Source of the DNA: a virus | Direction: 5' to 3' (one strand) | DNA: 29,640 nt | Virus record (IMG/VR): IMGVR_UViG_3300010343_000011 | Location: 1-29,640 of that record | In this document: positions 14,419 through 20,492 of the stretch, one piece after another | Numbering within the stretch: the stretch's first letter is position 1 | Layout: each line of letters opens with the position of its first letter | The notes under the pieces: model-generated | Seen by the model: only the letters and a program-made list of their open reading frames with translations | Database searches by the model: none | What the model was told of the DNA's origin: nothing | Translations under genes and position numbers: made by a program

Positions 14419-14643
14419 TTATTTTTTAGCAATCCTCGCGTTGAACACATACTGGAATCTGCGTTCATTAGCACGCTTCGTAAACTCGGCCTTGCATTCC
14501 TGGAAATCGGCGTCATCGAGGATAATTCGTTGGTAAGAGTAAGGGAATGGGATGCGTTCCTCGTCGGGGCATTTCTTAGGGGGATGATACTGTTCGCCTG
14601 TGGAGAAGTTCATCCAGTATGTTCGAGGGATTGGGGCGGTCAC
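14419..14643 (-). CDS. 74-aa protein of unknown function
   Basis: Starts at GTG (14641-14643), with GGGGGAG just upstream, overlapping the previous stop in GTGA. Product: (M)TAPIPRTYWMNFSTGEQYHP, basic C-terminus (FTKRANERRFQYVFNARIAKK). No motif recognised. Last gene of the early minus run before the 192-bp gap. Confidence 0.65.
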   Translation of the reverse strand: MTAPIPRTYWMNFSTGEQYHPPKKCPDEERIPFPYSYQRIILDDADFQECKAEFTKRANERRFQYVFNARIAKK

Positions 14644-14816
14644 TTCTCCCCCGTGGTGGTCCAGTAAATATAATGAAAAGGCTCGTCAAGATCTGGGATG
14701 AAATAGCCATCATTCCAAGTTCCGGAGCGAAAATAATGCCCATCGGTGACGCAAATGTGCTGCTTATCTTGCGGTTCTTTCAGCTCGATGAAGTCAAAGT
14801 CAACTGTGATGTTCAT
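14640..14816 (-). CDS. 58-aa protein of unknown function
   Basis: ATG at 14814-14816; MNITVDFDFIELKEPQDKQH, then ICVTDGHYFRSGTWNDGYFI and PDLDEPFHYIYWTTTGEK. Acidic and aromatic, likely beta-rich. It overlaps the DUF29 gene by 17 nt and the 74-aa gene by 4 nt (GTGA), and is preceded by GGGAGACAACC. The regular overlaps are the main support; function unknown. Confidence 0.65.
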   Translation of the reverse strand: MNITVDFDFIELKEPQDKQHICVTDGHYFRSGTWNDGYFIPDLDEPFHYIYWTTTGEK

Positions 14817-15234
14817 GGTTGTCTCCCATTACTTCTTCGAAAGTCCAAGGGCACACTTGAGGAAATTTTCGTAAATCTATACCTGTTTGCTTAGAAGCAT
14901 GTCTCCTAGCATCATGAAAGCATTCAATAAAAACCTTTTGCGAATAATTTCTTAAGCTAGGTTGTCTTTCCCTTTTATGTTCAATTTGAAAACGCGCATT
15001 TATGATAGAATCGTTCCATGATTTTCCATCTCTTTCTGGTTGAACTAATTGTTTAAGCTTATGCATTAGAAGGATTATAAGATGACTCTCGATAGCTTCT
15101 TTCAGTGAATCTCCCAAGGTTTCCATCTCCTCTAAAAGGTGTTCGATGTCTAGGTGGGCAAAGTCTTTTTTCTTAAGGGCTTGAACCTGGGATTCAATCC
15201 AAGCTGAGAAATCCGTTTCATAGAGTGTTTTCAT
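14800..15234 (-). CDS. DUF29 family protein
   Basis: Start at ATG 15232-15234, because GGAGGAGAAAG lies directly before it. The 144-aa product matches the DUF29 pattern: LYETDFSAWIESQVQALKKK (the family's DxxxW start), FAHLDIEHLLEEMETLGDSL, a LIILLMHKLKQLVQPERDGK stretch followed by SWNDSII, and DLRKFPQVCPWTFEEVM at the end. DUF29 proteins are helical, found in many bacteria and phages, and have no settled function. It overlaps the zinc-ribbon gene upstream by 17 nt. Confidence 0.85.
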   Translation of the reverse strand: MKTLYETDFSAWIESQVQALKKKDFAHLDIEHLLEEMETLGDSLKEAIESHLIILLMHKLKQLVQPERDGKSWNDSIINARFQIEHKRERQPSLRNYSQKVFIECFHDARRHASKQTGIDLRKFPQVCPWTFEEVMGDNHEHHS

Positions 15235-15415
15235 CTTTCTCCTCCTTCTTAGGTTCCTGGTGAACATAGGGCAAATGGCATTGCATGCATCGCCAAACGC
15301 TATTATTCACATCTGCATATTTTGGTCGATCTTTCAAGACGATATATTTTGGTCGATCTTTCAAGACGATCATTTTGGCTTCGAAGTTTTTGCATCCACA
15401 TTTAAGGCATTTCAT
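15218..15415 (-). CDS. 65-aa zinc-ribbon protein with internal tandem repeat
   Basis: MKCLKCGCKNFEAK ... VWRCMQCHLPYVHQEPKKEE: CxxC near the N-terminus (C3/C6, with C8) and CxxC at about residues 43/46 make a zinc ribbon. Between them IVLKDRPKY occurs twice in a row, the product of a perfect 27-bp DNA duplication. The duplication lengthens the loop between the metal pairs, which may be tolerated because it lies outside the knuckles. Promoter TGCTATATT lies about 20 nt before the start. Confidence 0.7.
   Translation of the reverse strand: MKCLKCGCKNFEAKMIVLKDRPKYIVLKDRPKYADVNNSVWRCMQCHLPYVHQEPKKEEKDENTL
15317..15370. repeat. Perfect 27-bp tandem duplication
   Basis: Units 15317-15343 and 15344-15370 are identical over 27 bp (each starts ATATTTTGGTCG), followed by a broken third start (ATTTTGG at 15372-15378). 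The length keeps the reading frame of the zinc-ribbon gene and adds nine residues. Confidence 0.85.
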
Positions 15416-15433
15416 TTCCTAATACCTCTTGCA

Positions 15434-15442
15434 AATATAGCA
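15434..15442 (-). promoter_or_regulatory. Extended -10 promoter for the zinc-ribbon/DUF29 run
   Basis: TGCTATATT on the minus strand, the same 9-mer as at the early switch and the tRNA promoter. It lies 19 nt before the zinc-ribbon ATG. No good -35 is seen 17 nt further up. The gap 15416-15480 also serves the plus-strand gene at 15481, for which I see only a poor -10 (TACACT). Confidence 0.45.
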
Positions 15443-15480
15443 TATTGCCATGTTACACTTATTGCCGTCAAGGGGGAAAT

Positions 15481-15747
15481 ATGAACGTTGTCGTACAATT
15501 AGACATGTTCCGTGAGACGACTGAGGAAGATGTTTTGAATGCAAAATTAAATGCTTTAGAAGAAAGTCACCATGCAGTGAGACGTCGAGCTTTTGCTGAA
15601 ATTCGTCAAGTAACCACGATGATGCTTACAGAAAAGGAGCGCAATGATAAGCAAGAGGTACTTATAGCTTATCTAAAAGAAGAGATCGAATTTCTTAAGG
15701 TTAAGCTGGGGCTGGCGTGTGCGATTCAAGCAGGCAAAGATCCATAA
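15481..15747 (+). CDS. 88-aa coiled-coil protein of unknown function, plus strand
   Basis: Start at ATG 15481, with AAGGGGGAAAT before it; an upstream start in the same frame is less likely. MNVVVQLDMFRETTEEDVLN, then AKLNALEESHHAVRRRAFAE and a second helix (DKQEVLIAYLKEEIEFLKVK). The LDMFxET start followed by RRRxFAE is familiar from small phage proteins without known function. It stands alone on the plus strand inside the minus-strand early operon and converges on the RusA gene with 22 nt between, without a clear terminator. Confidence 0.7.
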   Translation: MNVVVQLDMFRETTEEDVLNAKLNALEESHHAVRRRAFAEIRQVTTMMLTEKERNDKQEVLIAYLKEEIEFLKVKLGLACAIQAGKDP

Positions 15748-15769
15748 ACATTCTCGTACTGGAAATTGA

Positions 15770-16126
15770 TCAAAGAGCAATGAATTCGATTTCAATGGCA
15801 TATTCTTCACACCCCCCCTTCTCTTGAAGGTATTCTACTTGTATTCTAGAATCAGCATCGGCTCTTCCAGGAGCCAAACCGGGAATTAATATATCACAAA
15901 GCTGGTCTAAGATCCATTTGAAAGATATACACAAGTTGTCGAAGTCGAACTTACGCGGGGCAATACGCTTTAGAATTATCTTGCATGGTAGAGGAGGTGT
16001 TACAATAGTCTTCATGTACGATCTAACGATTGCTTTCTGAATCTTGTGGCGCTTAGACTTTAGGCGCCAATGATCGTTGTTGTTGGCTTCTGAGGCTATT
16101 TTTATGGGTATCTTGACTTTTGCCAT
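15770..16126 (-). CDS. RusA-like Holliday junction resolvase
   Basis: A 118-aa protein of RusA size. The family pattern is visible: KVKIPIKIASEANNNDHWRL at the N-terminus, a basic helix (KSKRHKIQKAIVRSYMK), LKRIAPRKFDFDNLCISFKW with acidic D61/D63 and N64, D74, and DADSRIQVEYLQEKG with D90/D92, followed by a strand EYAIEIEF. RusA enzymes cut four-way junctions as dimers; here it would resolve intermediates of replication or RecT annealing before packaging. It follows a 33-aa ORF by 6 nt and lies at the end of this block. Confidence 0.85.
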   Translation of the reverse strand: MAKVKIPIKIASEANNNDHWRLKSKRHKIQKAIVRSYMKTIVTPPLPCKIILKRIAPRKFDFDNLCISFKWILDQLCDILIPGLAPGRADADSRIQVEYLQEKGGCEEYAIEIEFIAL

Positions 16127-16132
16127 TGCGCT

Positions 16133-16234
16133 TTAAATTACCATTTTGATATGGAGAAAATTAGTCGTGTCTTTCATATTCCCACTCCTTTTTGGGGCTG
16201 TCTGGTTAGTAGTTATCCAGGCGGCCTTTTTCAT
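16133..16234 (-). CDS. 33-aa peptide upstream of the RusA gene
   Basis: ATG at 16232-16234 overlaps the previous stop in ATGA; MKKAAWITTNQTAPKRSGNM then KDTTNFLHIKMVI. An internal in-frame ATG (16175-16177) has a strong AGGAGTGG site and would give only 14 residues. It may act to couple translation to RusA, whose own ribosome site is poor. No motif. Confidence 0.4.
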   Translation of the reverse strand: MKKAAWITTNQTAPKRSGNMKDTTNFLHIKMVI

Positions 16235-16464
16235 TTACTACCCTCTGGCTTTGCAGGCATAGGCTTATATTCAACTGCGTCTGGTGTGAACTTGCCTGGC
16301 GTGTTCCAATGTCCCGCTGGCGATGCTATGATGTCATGAGATTGCTTCATGATTGGGTCCGCGACTTTCATGACGGTTGATGTTGTTTTGGGAGCTGGCT
16401 TGCCTTTTCCGAAGCACATGCACCCTGTTTGCTTAGGTGATCCTGGTGGTGTCGTTGCTTGCAT
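16231..16464 (-). CDS. 77-aa Pro/Lys-rich protein of unknown function
   Basis: MQATTPPGSPKQTGCMCFGK, then GKPAPKTTSTVMKVADPIMK and a Pro/Lys C-terminus (YKPMPAKPEGSK). CMCFGKGKPAPK near the start is like the Cys/Gly/Pro-rich termini of small phage virion proteins. No strong ribosome site. It overlaps the previous gene by 32 nt and the next by 4 nt. Low complexity leaves some doubt. Confidence 0.5.
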   Translation of the reverse strand: MQATTPPGSPKQTGCMCFGKGKPAPKTTSTVMKVADPIMKQSHDIIASPAGHWNTPGKFTPDAVEYKPMPAKPEGSK

Positions 16465-16684
16465 AGTTTTTTATAAACCTATTTTCTTTTTCTGAAAAAA
16501 CCCAAACCCAAGAGTTTTCGGGTAGTTGTAAAGTAAATTTTTTCTTCCGTGCATCGCAGGCTCTAGGCTGCGTTTTCTTTCTTTTCCTACCTAACTTCAG
16601 TTTGGTGTTGAGATTTGCGCTCTGGAGCCAAATTTGGAGCCTTCCAAGGCCTGTATTTGATGATGTTATGGATTGAGTTTGCAT
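16433..16684 (-). CDS. 83-aa basic protein, uncertain
   Basis: ATG at 16682-16684, just after the stop of the zinc-knuckle gene: MQTQSITSSNTGLGRLQIWL, a Lys/Arg block (KLKLGRKRKKTQPRACDARK), then FTLQLPENSWVWVFSEKENR. The basic core suggests nucleic acid binding but no domain is recognised. The ribosome site (GGAAT) is weak. It may be a decayed gene. Confidence 0.45.
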   Translation of the reverse strand: MQTQSITSSNTGLGRLQIWLQSANLNTKLKLGRKRKKTQPRACDARKKKFTLQLPENSWVWVFSEKENRFIKNYASNDTTRIT

Positions 16685-16685
16685 T

Positions 16686-16895
16686 TTATAGGTATTCCGA
16701 CCCCTCCCCTGTCTTTCCATTCGGCGCAAAGTTTACCCATCTCCCTATCGGACAAAGATCGCGGGGTTGCCTGGCGGCGTTTGCTTTGCGGGTGCAATCT
16801 CTGCACTTGTTGATCTTAGGCGAGAAGTCTAGGTTTTGTTTGGTTATATTGCAAGTCTTGCAATGCTTAGGCTGTAGGGCATGAACCTGCATCAT
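16686..16895 (-). CDS. 69-aa CxxC zinc-knuckle protein
   Basis: Start at ATG 16893-16895, which overlaps the previous stop in ATGA. MMQVHALQPKHCKTCNITKQ, then NLDFSPKINKCRDCTRKANA and RQPRDLCPIGRWVNFAPNGK. Cysteines C12/C15 and C30/C33 make a zinc knuckle like the CKxC..F....xCRxC pattern of small HNH-associated fingers. It looks like the finger of an HNH protein without the nuclease. The longer frame upstream overlaps a membrane gene and is not used. Confidence 0.6.
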   Translation of the reverse strand: MMQVHALQPKHCKTCNITKQNLDFSPKINKCRDCTRKANAARQPRDLCPIGRWVNFAPNGKTGEGSEYL

Positions 16896-17074
16896 GGGTC
16901 TACCAGGATGTTGCCACCTAGCAAAAGATACTCGGTGACGGTCAATTTCGGGTGATAAACCTTCATCGCTTCGTAAACATGCCACTGGTAGATACAATAC
17001 ACTGTCAGGGCATTGAGGAGGAGGAAAACGACAAATCCCCTCTTATGTTCAAAGATTTTACCGAGAGTTTCCAT
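16892..17074 (-). CDS. 60-aa membrane protein
   Basis: METLGKIFEHKRGFVVFLLL, then NALTVYCIYQWHVYEAMKVY. Residues about 13-31 form a single membrane segment after a basic N-terminus, followed by a polar tail with a second weak hydrophobic stretch (EYLLLGGNILVDP). AAGGT lies upstream. It overlaps the 75-aa gene by 17 nt. An early membrane peptide may affect host exclusion or lysis timing; unknown. Confidence 0.65.
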   Translation of the reverse strand: METLGKIFEHKRGFVVFLLLNALTVYCIYQWHVYEAMKVYHPKLTVTEYLLLGGNILVDP

Positions 17075-17285
17075 GAGATTTTACCTTTTTTTTCTTGATT
17101 TGCTTCCTTGCAGGCTTGACTACAAGTTTAAGATTTACAGGCTCTTCCGTCAAGATTTCCTTGATGATTTCAAGAGTTTCTTTGAAGAAAGTCAACTTCT
17201 CGGATGTGCTGTCAAAGTCTGACCTGAGATATTCCAAAAACGCATCCCTGGCCGCTGCTTGTCGAACACGTTCGTTTGGCATCAT
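17058..17285 (-). CDS. 75-aa helical protein of unknown function
   Basis: MMPNERVRQAAARDAFLEYL, then SDFDSTSEKLTFFKETLEII and a basic C-terminus (ARKQIKKKKVKSHGNSR). Mostly helical. Start overlaps the previous stop in ATGA. No family recognised. Confidence 0.65.
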   Translation of the reverse strand: MMPNERVRQAAARDAFLEYLRSDFDSTSEKLTFFKETLEIIKEILTEEPVNLKLVVKPARKQIKKKKVKSHGNSR

Positions 17286-17503
17286 GTCCCCGTCTCCTGG
17301 AGTAAGCGCTGTCCTACGCGTTTGAGGTAATTCCTCCTGAGGTTTTCGGCAGCTTCTCGAACGGCTGCAAAGTCCAGCACTTCATCGCGCTGTTCGCAAA
17401 CGCGGAGTATGAGATCAACCCTTTCGAAGTCTTTCTTTTCCTCGAGCGTCATGCGTATCTTCCATGCCGGATTCAAATATTTAGTAGCAGTGGTTGAGTT
17501 CAT
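17282..17503 (-). CDS. 73-aa helical protein of unknown function
   Basis: MNSTTATKYLNPAWKIRMTL, then charged helices (EEKKDFERVDLILRVCEQRD, REAAENLRRNYLKRVGQRLL). Overlaps the 65-aa gene upstream by 23 nt and the 75-aa gene downstream by 4 nt. No motif recognised. Confidence 0.65.
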   Translation of the reverse strand: MNSTTATKYLNPAWKIRMTLEEKKDFERVDLILRVCEQRDEVLDFAAVREAAENLRRNYLKRVGQRLLQETGT

Positions 17504-17678
17504 CGCTATCCTCGTTTTCGATGTGATCCGATAGGCAGTTGCGGAAGTAAACTATGTCCTGTAGATCTAGCTGGAACGACATTTCGTACGCTTCATCGCT
17601 GATCTTTACGACATAGCCAGAGCCGTCCTCCTTGCAACTTAAGACAATGCCGTTTTTCACTATGCAAAAGTCGCTCAT
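17481..17678 (-). CDS. 65-aa acidic protein of unknown function
   Basis: MSDFCIVKNGIVLSCKEDGS, then GYVVKISDEAYEMSFQLDLQ and an acidic tail (HIENEDSDELNHCY). Likely a small beta protein. Overlaps the 95-aa gene by 4 nt. No function recognised. Confidence 0.65.
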   Translation of the reverse strand: MSDFCIVKNGIVLSCKEDGSGYVVKISDEAYEMSFQLDLQDIVYFRNCLSDHIENEDSDELNHCY

Positions 17679-17962
17679 TCATTTTCCTCATGTGTGGCAA
17701 TTTTAGCACGAAATTCAATATGTTTTTTCACATCAAATATTTTAGAATCGTTATCGATAAATTTCACAAAGCATTCAAAAATATATTTATTGCGATCGTC
17801 ATATAAAAAAAACTTTCTTCCAAATTCAAAGTATATACATTCTTCGGCATGCGAGCAATACTCTAAATCGCTCAATTTGAAAATATAATCGGTTAAAACT
17901 ACAAATTTCATGCTCCCCTCCAGGCGTGTTCTTGCTATCGTGTCGATTGAATCATTTCTCAT
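17675..17962 (-). CDS. 95-aa protein of unknown function
   Basis: Two starts are possible: ATG 17960-17962, overlapping the replication gene stop in ATGA with GAGGG six nt upstream, or ATG 17909-17911 (MKFVVLTDYIFKLSDLEYCS) with an even stronger GGAGGGG site. I keep the longer form because of the regular overlaps, but the 78-aa form is equally likely. Rich in Phe, Tyr, Lys and Glu (YFEFGRKFFLYDDRNKYIFE); no motif. Confidence 0.65.
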   Translation of the reverse strand: MRNDSIDTIARTRLEGSMKFVVLTDYIFKLSDLEYCSHAEECIYFEFGRKFFLYDDRNKYIFECFVKFIDNDSKIFDVKKHIEFRAKIATHEENE

Positions 17963-18705
17963 CCTGTGCCCTCATTGATGTTGATAATTTTTTTGACTAA
18001 AAGCTTGTGATCATTCGAGAGAATGGCTCCGATGTAGCGATAGGGATATCCGATTTTTTTTCCTTCACGCTTTTCTTTCAAGGCAAGCATAAACGTCTCT
18101 CTCACAGGTTCAATTCCATAGTCGTCGATCCATTGCTGGATAATATCGGCACTGCACTTAAGGCCATCTCCGATGCTTCGTTCATGCCATTTGACTGCCT
18201 GTTCCGAGATTGTGCCTTCATAAACAAAAGCCCCTTTTCTTCTTCCTCTTCCTCCCTCTTCTTGATGAAGAGGATGAGGAGATTTATCTCCGAATCCTCT
18301 TTCTTCCATTCTTTCATTCTTGTTAGTTGTTGCTCGCTTGTTGCTCGCTTGTTGCTCGAGTGTTGATTCGCTTGTTGATCTGTTTATGTTTGTTTCCAAA
18401 TTAACGTCCCACACACGATCGTCAGACAGTTTTGCGATTGTTCCTTTGCTTGTTGTTCGGAATGTTGCAAATTTCCACTTTTCTAGTTTCTGTTTCGCAG
18501 TCCTATATCTTTGCAAGGTCATACCATAGTTTTGGTGATCGCCCAGAAGGGCCTCCCCAATTTCAATGTCATGTGAAAAGCAAGAAGTGCGTTTTGCCCT
18601 TAGGGCTATAACGTTAAGCAGAATGAATGCATCATGGTTCTTTCCATCCTTGAGCATCTCAAGAACTTCATCTGATCGATTTTGTTTGATGAATCCGGTG
18701 GACAT
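17959..18705 (-). CDS. Winged-helix replication-initiator-like protein
   Basis: A 248-aa protein. Residues about 1-95 form a winged helix like the N-terminal domain of phage replication (O-type/DnaD-like) proteins: STGFIKQNRSDEVLEMLKDG, AFILLNVIALRAKRTSCFSH, IEIGEALLGDHQNYGMTLQR, then YRTAKQKLEKWKFATFRTTS with KGTIAKL. Residues 110-155 are a polar linker rich in Asn, Arg and Glu; the C-terminal 90 residues (AVKWHERSIGDGLKCSADII ... FMLALKEKREGKKIGYPYRY) resemble a domain that recruits a helicase or loader. No helicase gene is in the window, so it would rely on one outside it or in the host. Ribosome site GAGAGATAGG. Confidence 0.7.
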   Translation of the reverse strand: MSTGFIKQNRSDEVLEMLKDGKNHDAFILLNVIALRAKRTSCFSHDIEIGEALLGDHQNYGMTLQRYRTAKQKLEKWKFATFRTTSKGTIAKLSDDRVWDVNLETNINRSTSESTLEQQASNKRATTNKNERMEERGFGDKSPHPLHQEEGGRGRRKGAFVYEGTISEQAVKWHERSIGDGLKCSADIIQQWIDDYGIEPVRETFMLALKEKREGKKIGYPYRYIGAILSNDHKLLVKKIININEGTG

Positions 18706-18793
18706 ATACCTATCTCTCTGCTTTTATGTTGTTGCAAAAAAGAAGAGCGCGGTATAAAGTAGGAGGCGTTCATTACTCTTACTGTCTTCCGCG

Positions 18794-18822
18794 AGCCCGC
18801 TCCCCAGCGGGCTTTCTTCTTT
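18794..18822 (+). terminator. Hairpin with plus-strand T-tail inside the minus-strand operon
   Basis: AGCCCGCT (18794-18801), loop CCCC, AGCGGGCT (18806-18813), then TTCTTCTTT. The stem is perfect; the T-tail is on the plus strand, against the direction of the flanking genes. On the minus strand it is a hairpin without a T-run in the 134-nt gap before the replication gene and could limit read-through. The rest of 18706-18839 holds only a possible -10 (TTTATA). Confidence 0.7.
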
Positions 18823-18839
18823 AACAAAGTTACTCTAAT

Positions 18840-19058
18840 CTAGCTCTCCCAATTTTGGGAAGACAATTTCGTTGACACATAGACCTTCTTTCGTTTAGAC
18901 TTTCTGCCGTTCTTTACCGGATTCTGTTTTGGGGTCGACACTGTGTCGGCCCTTTTTATTTCCTGGCATTCGTAGCAGGTAAATTGGTCGATGAATTTGT
19001 CTGACCAGTCTTCATATTTGACCTGGCGGCAGTAGTTGCAAAGGAAGCGGTTAATCAT
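18840..19058 (-). CDS. 72-aa CxxC zinc-ribbon protein
   Basis: MINRFLCNYCRQVKYEDWSD, then KFIDQFTCYECQEIKRADTV and a basic tail (NPVKNGRKSKRKKVYV). C7/C10 and C28/C31 form a zinc ribbon; the basic tail suggests nucleic acid binding. Start overlaps the 91-aa stop in ATGA. Function unknown. Confidence 0.7.
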   Translation of the reverse strand: MINRFLCNYCRQVKYEDWSDKFIDQFTCYECQEIKRADTVSTPKQNPVKNGRKSKRKKVYVSTKLSSQNWES

Positions 19059-19330
19059 GTTATGTGCCTATGTATGCAGATTAGCTGGGAACCCTCGCGG
19101 AAGCCGAGGATCTTAATGATAAATGTACCCGGGCTTTCTTCATGAGTGACTATGAAACACATCTCTTCAAGAGTCTTATAAACGCTTCCAAGGTCATCAT
19201 CTTCGATTATAATGTAAGGATCGTCCAGTGTCATTCCAGCAGTAAGATGCGTCCATACATTCTCTAATAAAGGATGCTTAGCTTGGAGACCATAAGCGCA
19301 GTCTATACATGGCATGTAGGTCTGTTTCAT
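19055..19330 (-). CDS. 91-aa protein of unknown function
   Basis: MKQTYMPCIDCAYGLQAKHP, then LTAGMTLDDPYIIIEDDDLG and IVTHEESPGTFIIKILGFRE. One CxxC (C8/C11) near the N-terminus and a mixed alpha/beta body. Starts in an ATGA overlap with the 59-aa gene. No family recognised. Confidence 0.65.
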   Translation of the reverse strand: MKQTYMPCIDCAYGLQAKHPLLENVWTHLTAGMTLDDPYIIIEDDDLGSVYKTLEEMCFIVTHEESPGTFIIKILGFREGSQLICIHRHIT

Positions 19331-19506
19331 GGCTGGAATTTCTGCGCTAATAAGATAAAGTCTAGATGCCTTTTTTTAACTCTTTGTGCCATATCAGGAG
19401 GGCATTCCATAAGTACGGCAGTGCAAAGGAAATGCAGGCTTTCCTCGGTGGCTACAAGACGATTTTCAAGATCCTCAATGCGATCTTGCATGTCATCTAA
19501 CGACAT
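19327..19506 (-). CDS. 59-aa coiled-coil protein of unknown function
   Basis: ATG 19504-19506 with AAGGAGAAGAG upstream: MSLDDMQDRIEDLENRLVAT, then EESLHFLCTAVLMECPPDMA and QRVKKRHLDFILLAQKFQP. A short N-terminal coiled coil followed by a helix. ATGA overlap with the 91-aa gene, 10-nt overlap with the 36-aa gene. Confidence 0.65.
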   Translation of the reverse strand: MSLDDMQDRIEDLENRLVATEESLHFLCTAVLMECPPDMAQRVKKRHLDFILLAQKFQP

Positions 19507-19607
19507 TTGCTCTTCTCCTTTTCGTAGGTATCAATTATATTTTTCAATATGGCGTTATAGGTCTTCCCGATCCGCCTGGTTACCTTAATATAGGATGGTA
19601 CTGACAT
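19497..19607 (-). CDS. 36-aa basic peptide
   Basis: ATG 19605-19607 ten nt after the repressor stop, with AGGG upstream: MSVPSYIKVTRRIGKTYNAI, then LKNIIDTYEKEKSKCR. Basic helix, no motif. Position between two supported genes and the coupling support it. Confidence 0.5.
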   Translation of the reverse strand: MSVPSYIKVTRRIGKTYNAILKNIIDTYEKEKSKCR

Positions 19608-19617
19608 GAGAAAATCC

Positions 19618-19956
19618 CTAAGCGACCTCTTTTCTGGATTTACAGACTCGTTTGCTTTCAAGTGTTGTATCATAGTTTTTGGTAGTGTTGGGTTGATGTT
19701 TGGTGTTCTTTATCTGCTTAGCCGGCTGGTTTAGATCATACCAGGCGGTAATCGTCACTAATCCATCTGTAAGCTTCTCGATTTTTAGTTGGTTGTCATA
19801 CCCTGGACGGGTTTGACCGATCATCCATAATCGCACGTTCTGATAGTTTCCGCCAATGATTTTGGTGAACCTATATTTGGACATTTTCTCGTTCTCCAAC
19901 CATGTGAGAAGAAGATTTCTTGCTTTTGAATCGAACTTTATTTTTTTTGCTTGCAT
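19618..19956 (-). CDS. Cro/CI-like HTH regulator, first gene of the leftward early operon
   Basis: A 112-aa protein. Residues about 14-60 (ARNLLLTWLENEKMSKYRFT then KIIGGNYQNVRLWMIGQTRP) are an XRE-type helix-turn-helix: helix 2 SKYRFTKIIG, turn, recognition helix NYQNVRLWMIG, then the conserved G-x-P-x. The C-terminal half is polar and basic (TKHQPNTTKNYDTTLESKRV), without a LexA-type peptidase, so it is Cro-like rather than a cleavable repressor. It lies beside the face-to-face promoters at 19951-20014 and is likely to bind the TGCTAT/ATAGCA repeat there and repress its own operon. GAGG precedes ATG. Confidence 0.7.
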   Translation of the reverse strand: MQAKKIKFDSKARNLLLTWLENEKMSKYRFTKIIGGNYQNVRLWMIGQTRPGYDNQLKIEKLTDGLVTITAWYDLNQPAKQIKNTKHQPNTTKNYDTTLESKRVCKSRKEVA

Positions 19957-20014
19957 ATATCCTCATCGTATGCTATATTGATCAAACATAGCAAATGATA
20001 GGGCTATATGTCAA
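19951..20014. promoter_or_regulatory. Early switch: face-to-face promoters and operator
   Basis: Plus promoter: TTGCAT (19951-19956), 17-nt spacer, TATATT (19974-19979) with TGC in front (extended -10), starting near 19986. Minus promoter: perfect TTGACA (20014-20009), 18-nt spacer, TATGTT (19990-19985), starting near 19978. The two promoters occupy overlapping DNA, so both cannot be bound fully at once. TGCTAT (19971-19976) and ATAGCA (19988-19993) form an inverted repeat over both -10 boxes, a natural operator for the adjacent HTH protein. Confidence 0.65.
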
Positions 20015-20034
20015 GTAACAAGATGGAGGGGAAA

Positions 20035-20289
20035 ATGAATAGATGCGAGGCATGGGATAGATTAAACCGAAGAAAAGAACGCTGGGAGTCCGGCTACAGA
20101 AACGTTTCAACCTTTTACTGGTATGAAGTGGCAGACCATACGGGGGATGAAGATCCACCAGACTTTGACGATCTTGAATATGCTATGAAGCAGGATATCG
20201 ACAAGGCATATGATCGGTATAAACGCGATTGGTGCGAGAATGAGGAACGGATATGCAATCCTATGAGTTACTACGGGGTGAGCAGATGA
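20035..20289 (+). CDS. 84-aa protein, first gene of the rightward early operon
   Basis: Start at ATG 20035, with GGAGGGG five nt upstream; an ATG at 20008 in the same frame lacks a site. MNRCEAWDRLNRRKERWESG, then YRNVSTFYWYEVADHTGDED and a charged C-terminus. Very rich in Trp, Tyr, Arg and Asp. No family recognised. Ends in an ATGA overlap with the next gene. Confidence 0.7.
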   Translation: MNRCEAWDRLNRRKERWESGYRNVSTFYWYEVADHTGDEDPPDFDDLEYAMKQDIDKAYDRYKRDWCENEERICNPMSYYGVSR

Positions 20290-20492
20290 GGTGCGCGACA
20301 TGCAGCGAATACTTCCACACGGGGGGATGCCAGCACGGCACCCTCACACCTGACTTTGAAACGTTAGCCTTCTGCGGTACCGCTTGCTATATTGAGTTCC
20401 TTAGCACGAAGCCGAACAGGAGGAAGAACAATACCATGAACAGGTCAACTGCAAATGGTCGCATAAATTGCGGCAGGTGGGTAAATTTGTGA
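20286..20492 (+). CDS. 68-aa Cys-rich (zinc-binding) protein
   Basis: ATG 20286 overlaps the previous stop in ATGA: MRCATCSEYFHTGGCQHGTL, then TPDFETLAFCGTACYIEFLS. C3/C6 and C15 with H17, then C47/C51 roughly, form a possible zinc site like MYM or FLYWCH-type small fingers; the C-terminus is basic. Ends in a GTGA overlap with the nuclease gene. The promoter-like 9-mer TGCTATATT occurs inside it (20385-20393). Confidence 0.65.
   Translation: MRCATCSEYFHTGGCQHGTLTPDFETLAFCGTACYIEFLSTKPNRRKNNTMNRSTANGRINCGRWVNL

Noticed and set aside
18606-18827. 73-codon minus frame at the start of the replication gene
   Set aside because: It crosses the hairpin at 18794-18813 and overlaps the replication gene in another frame; composition is not protein-like.
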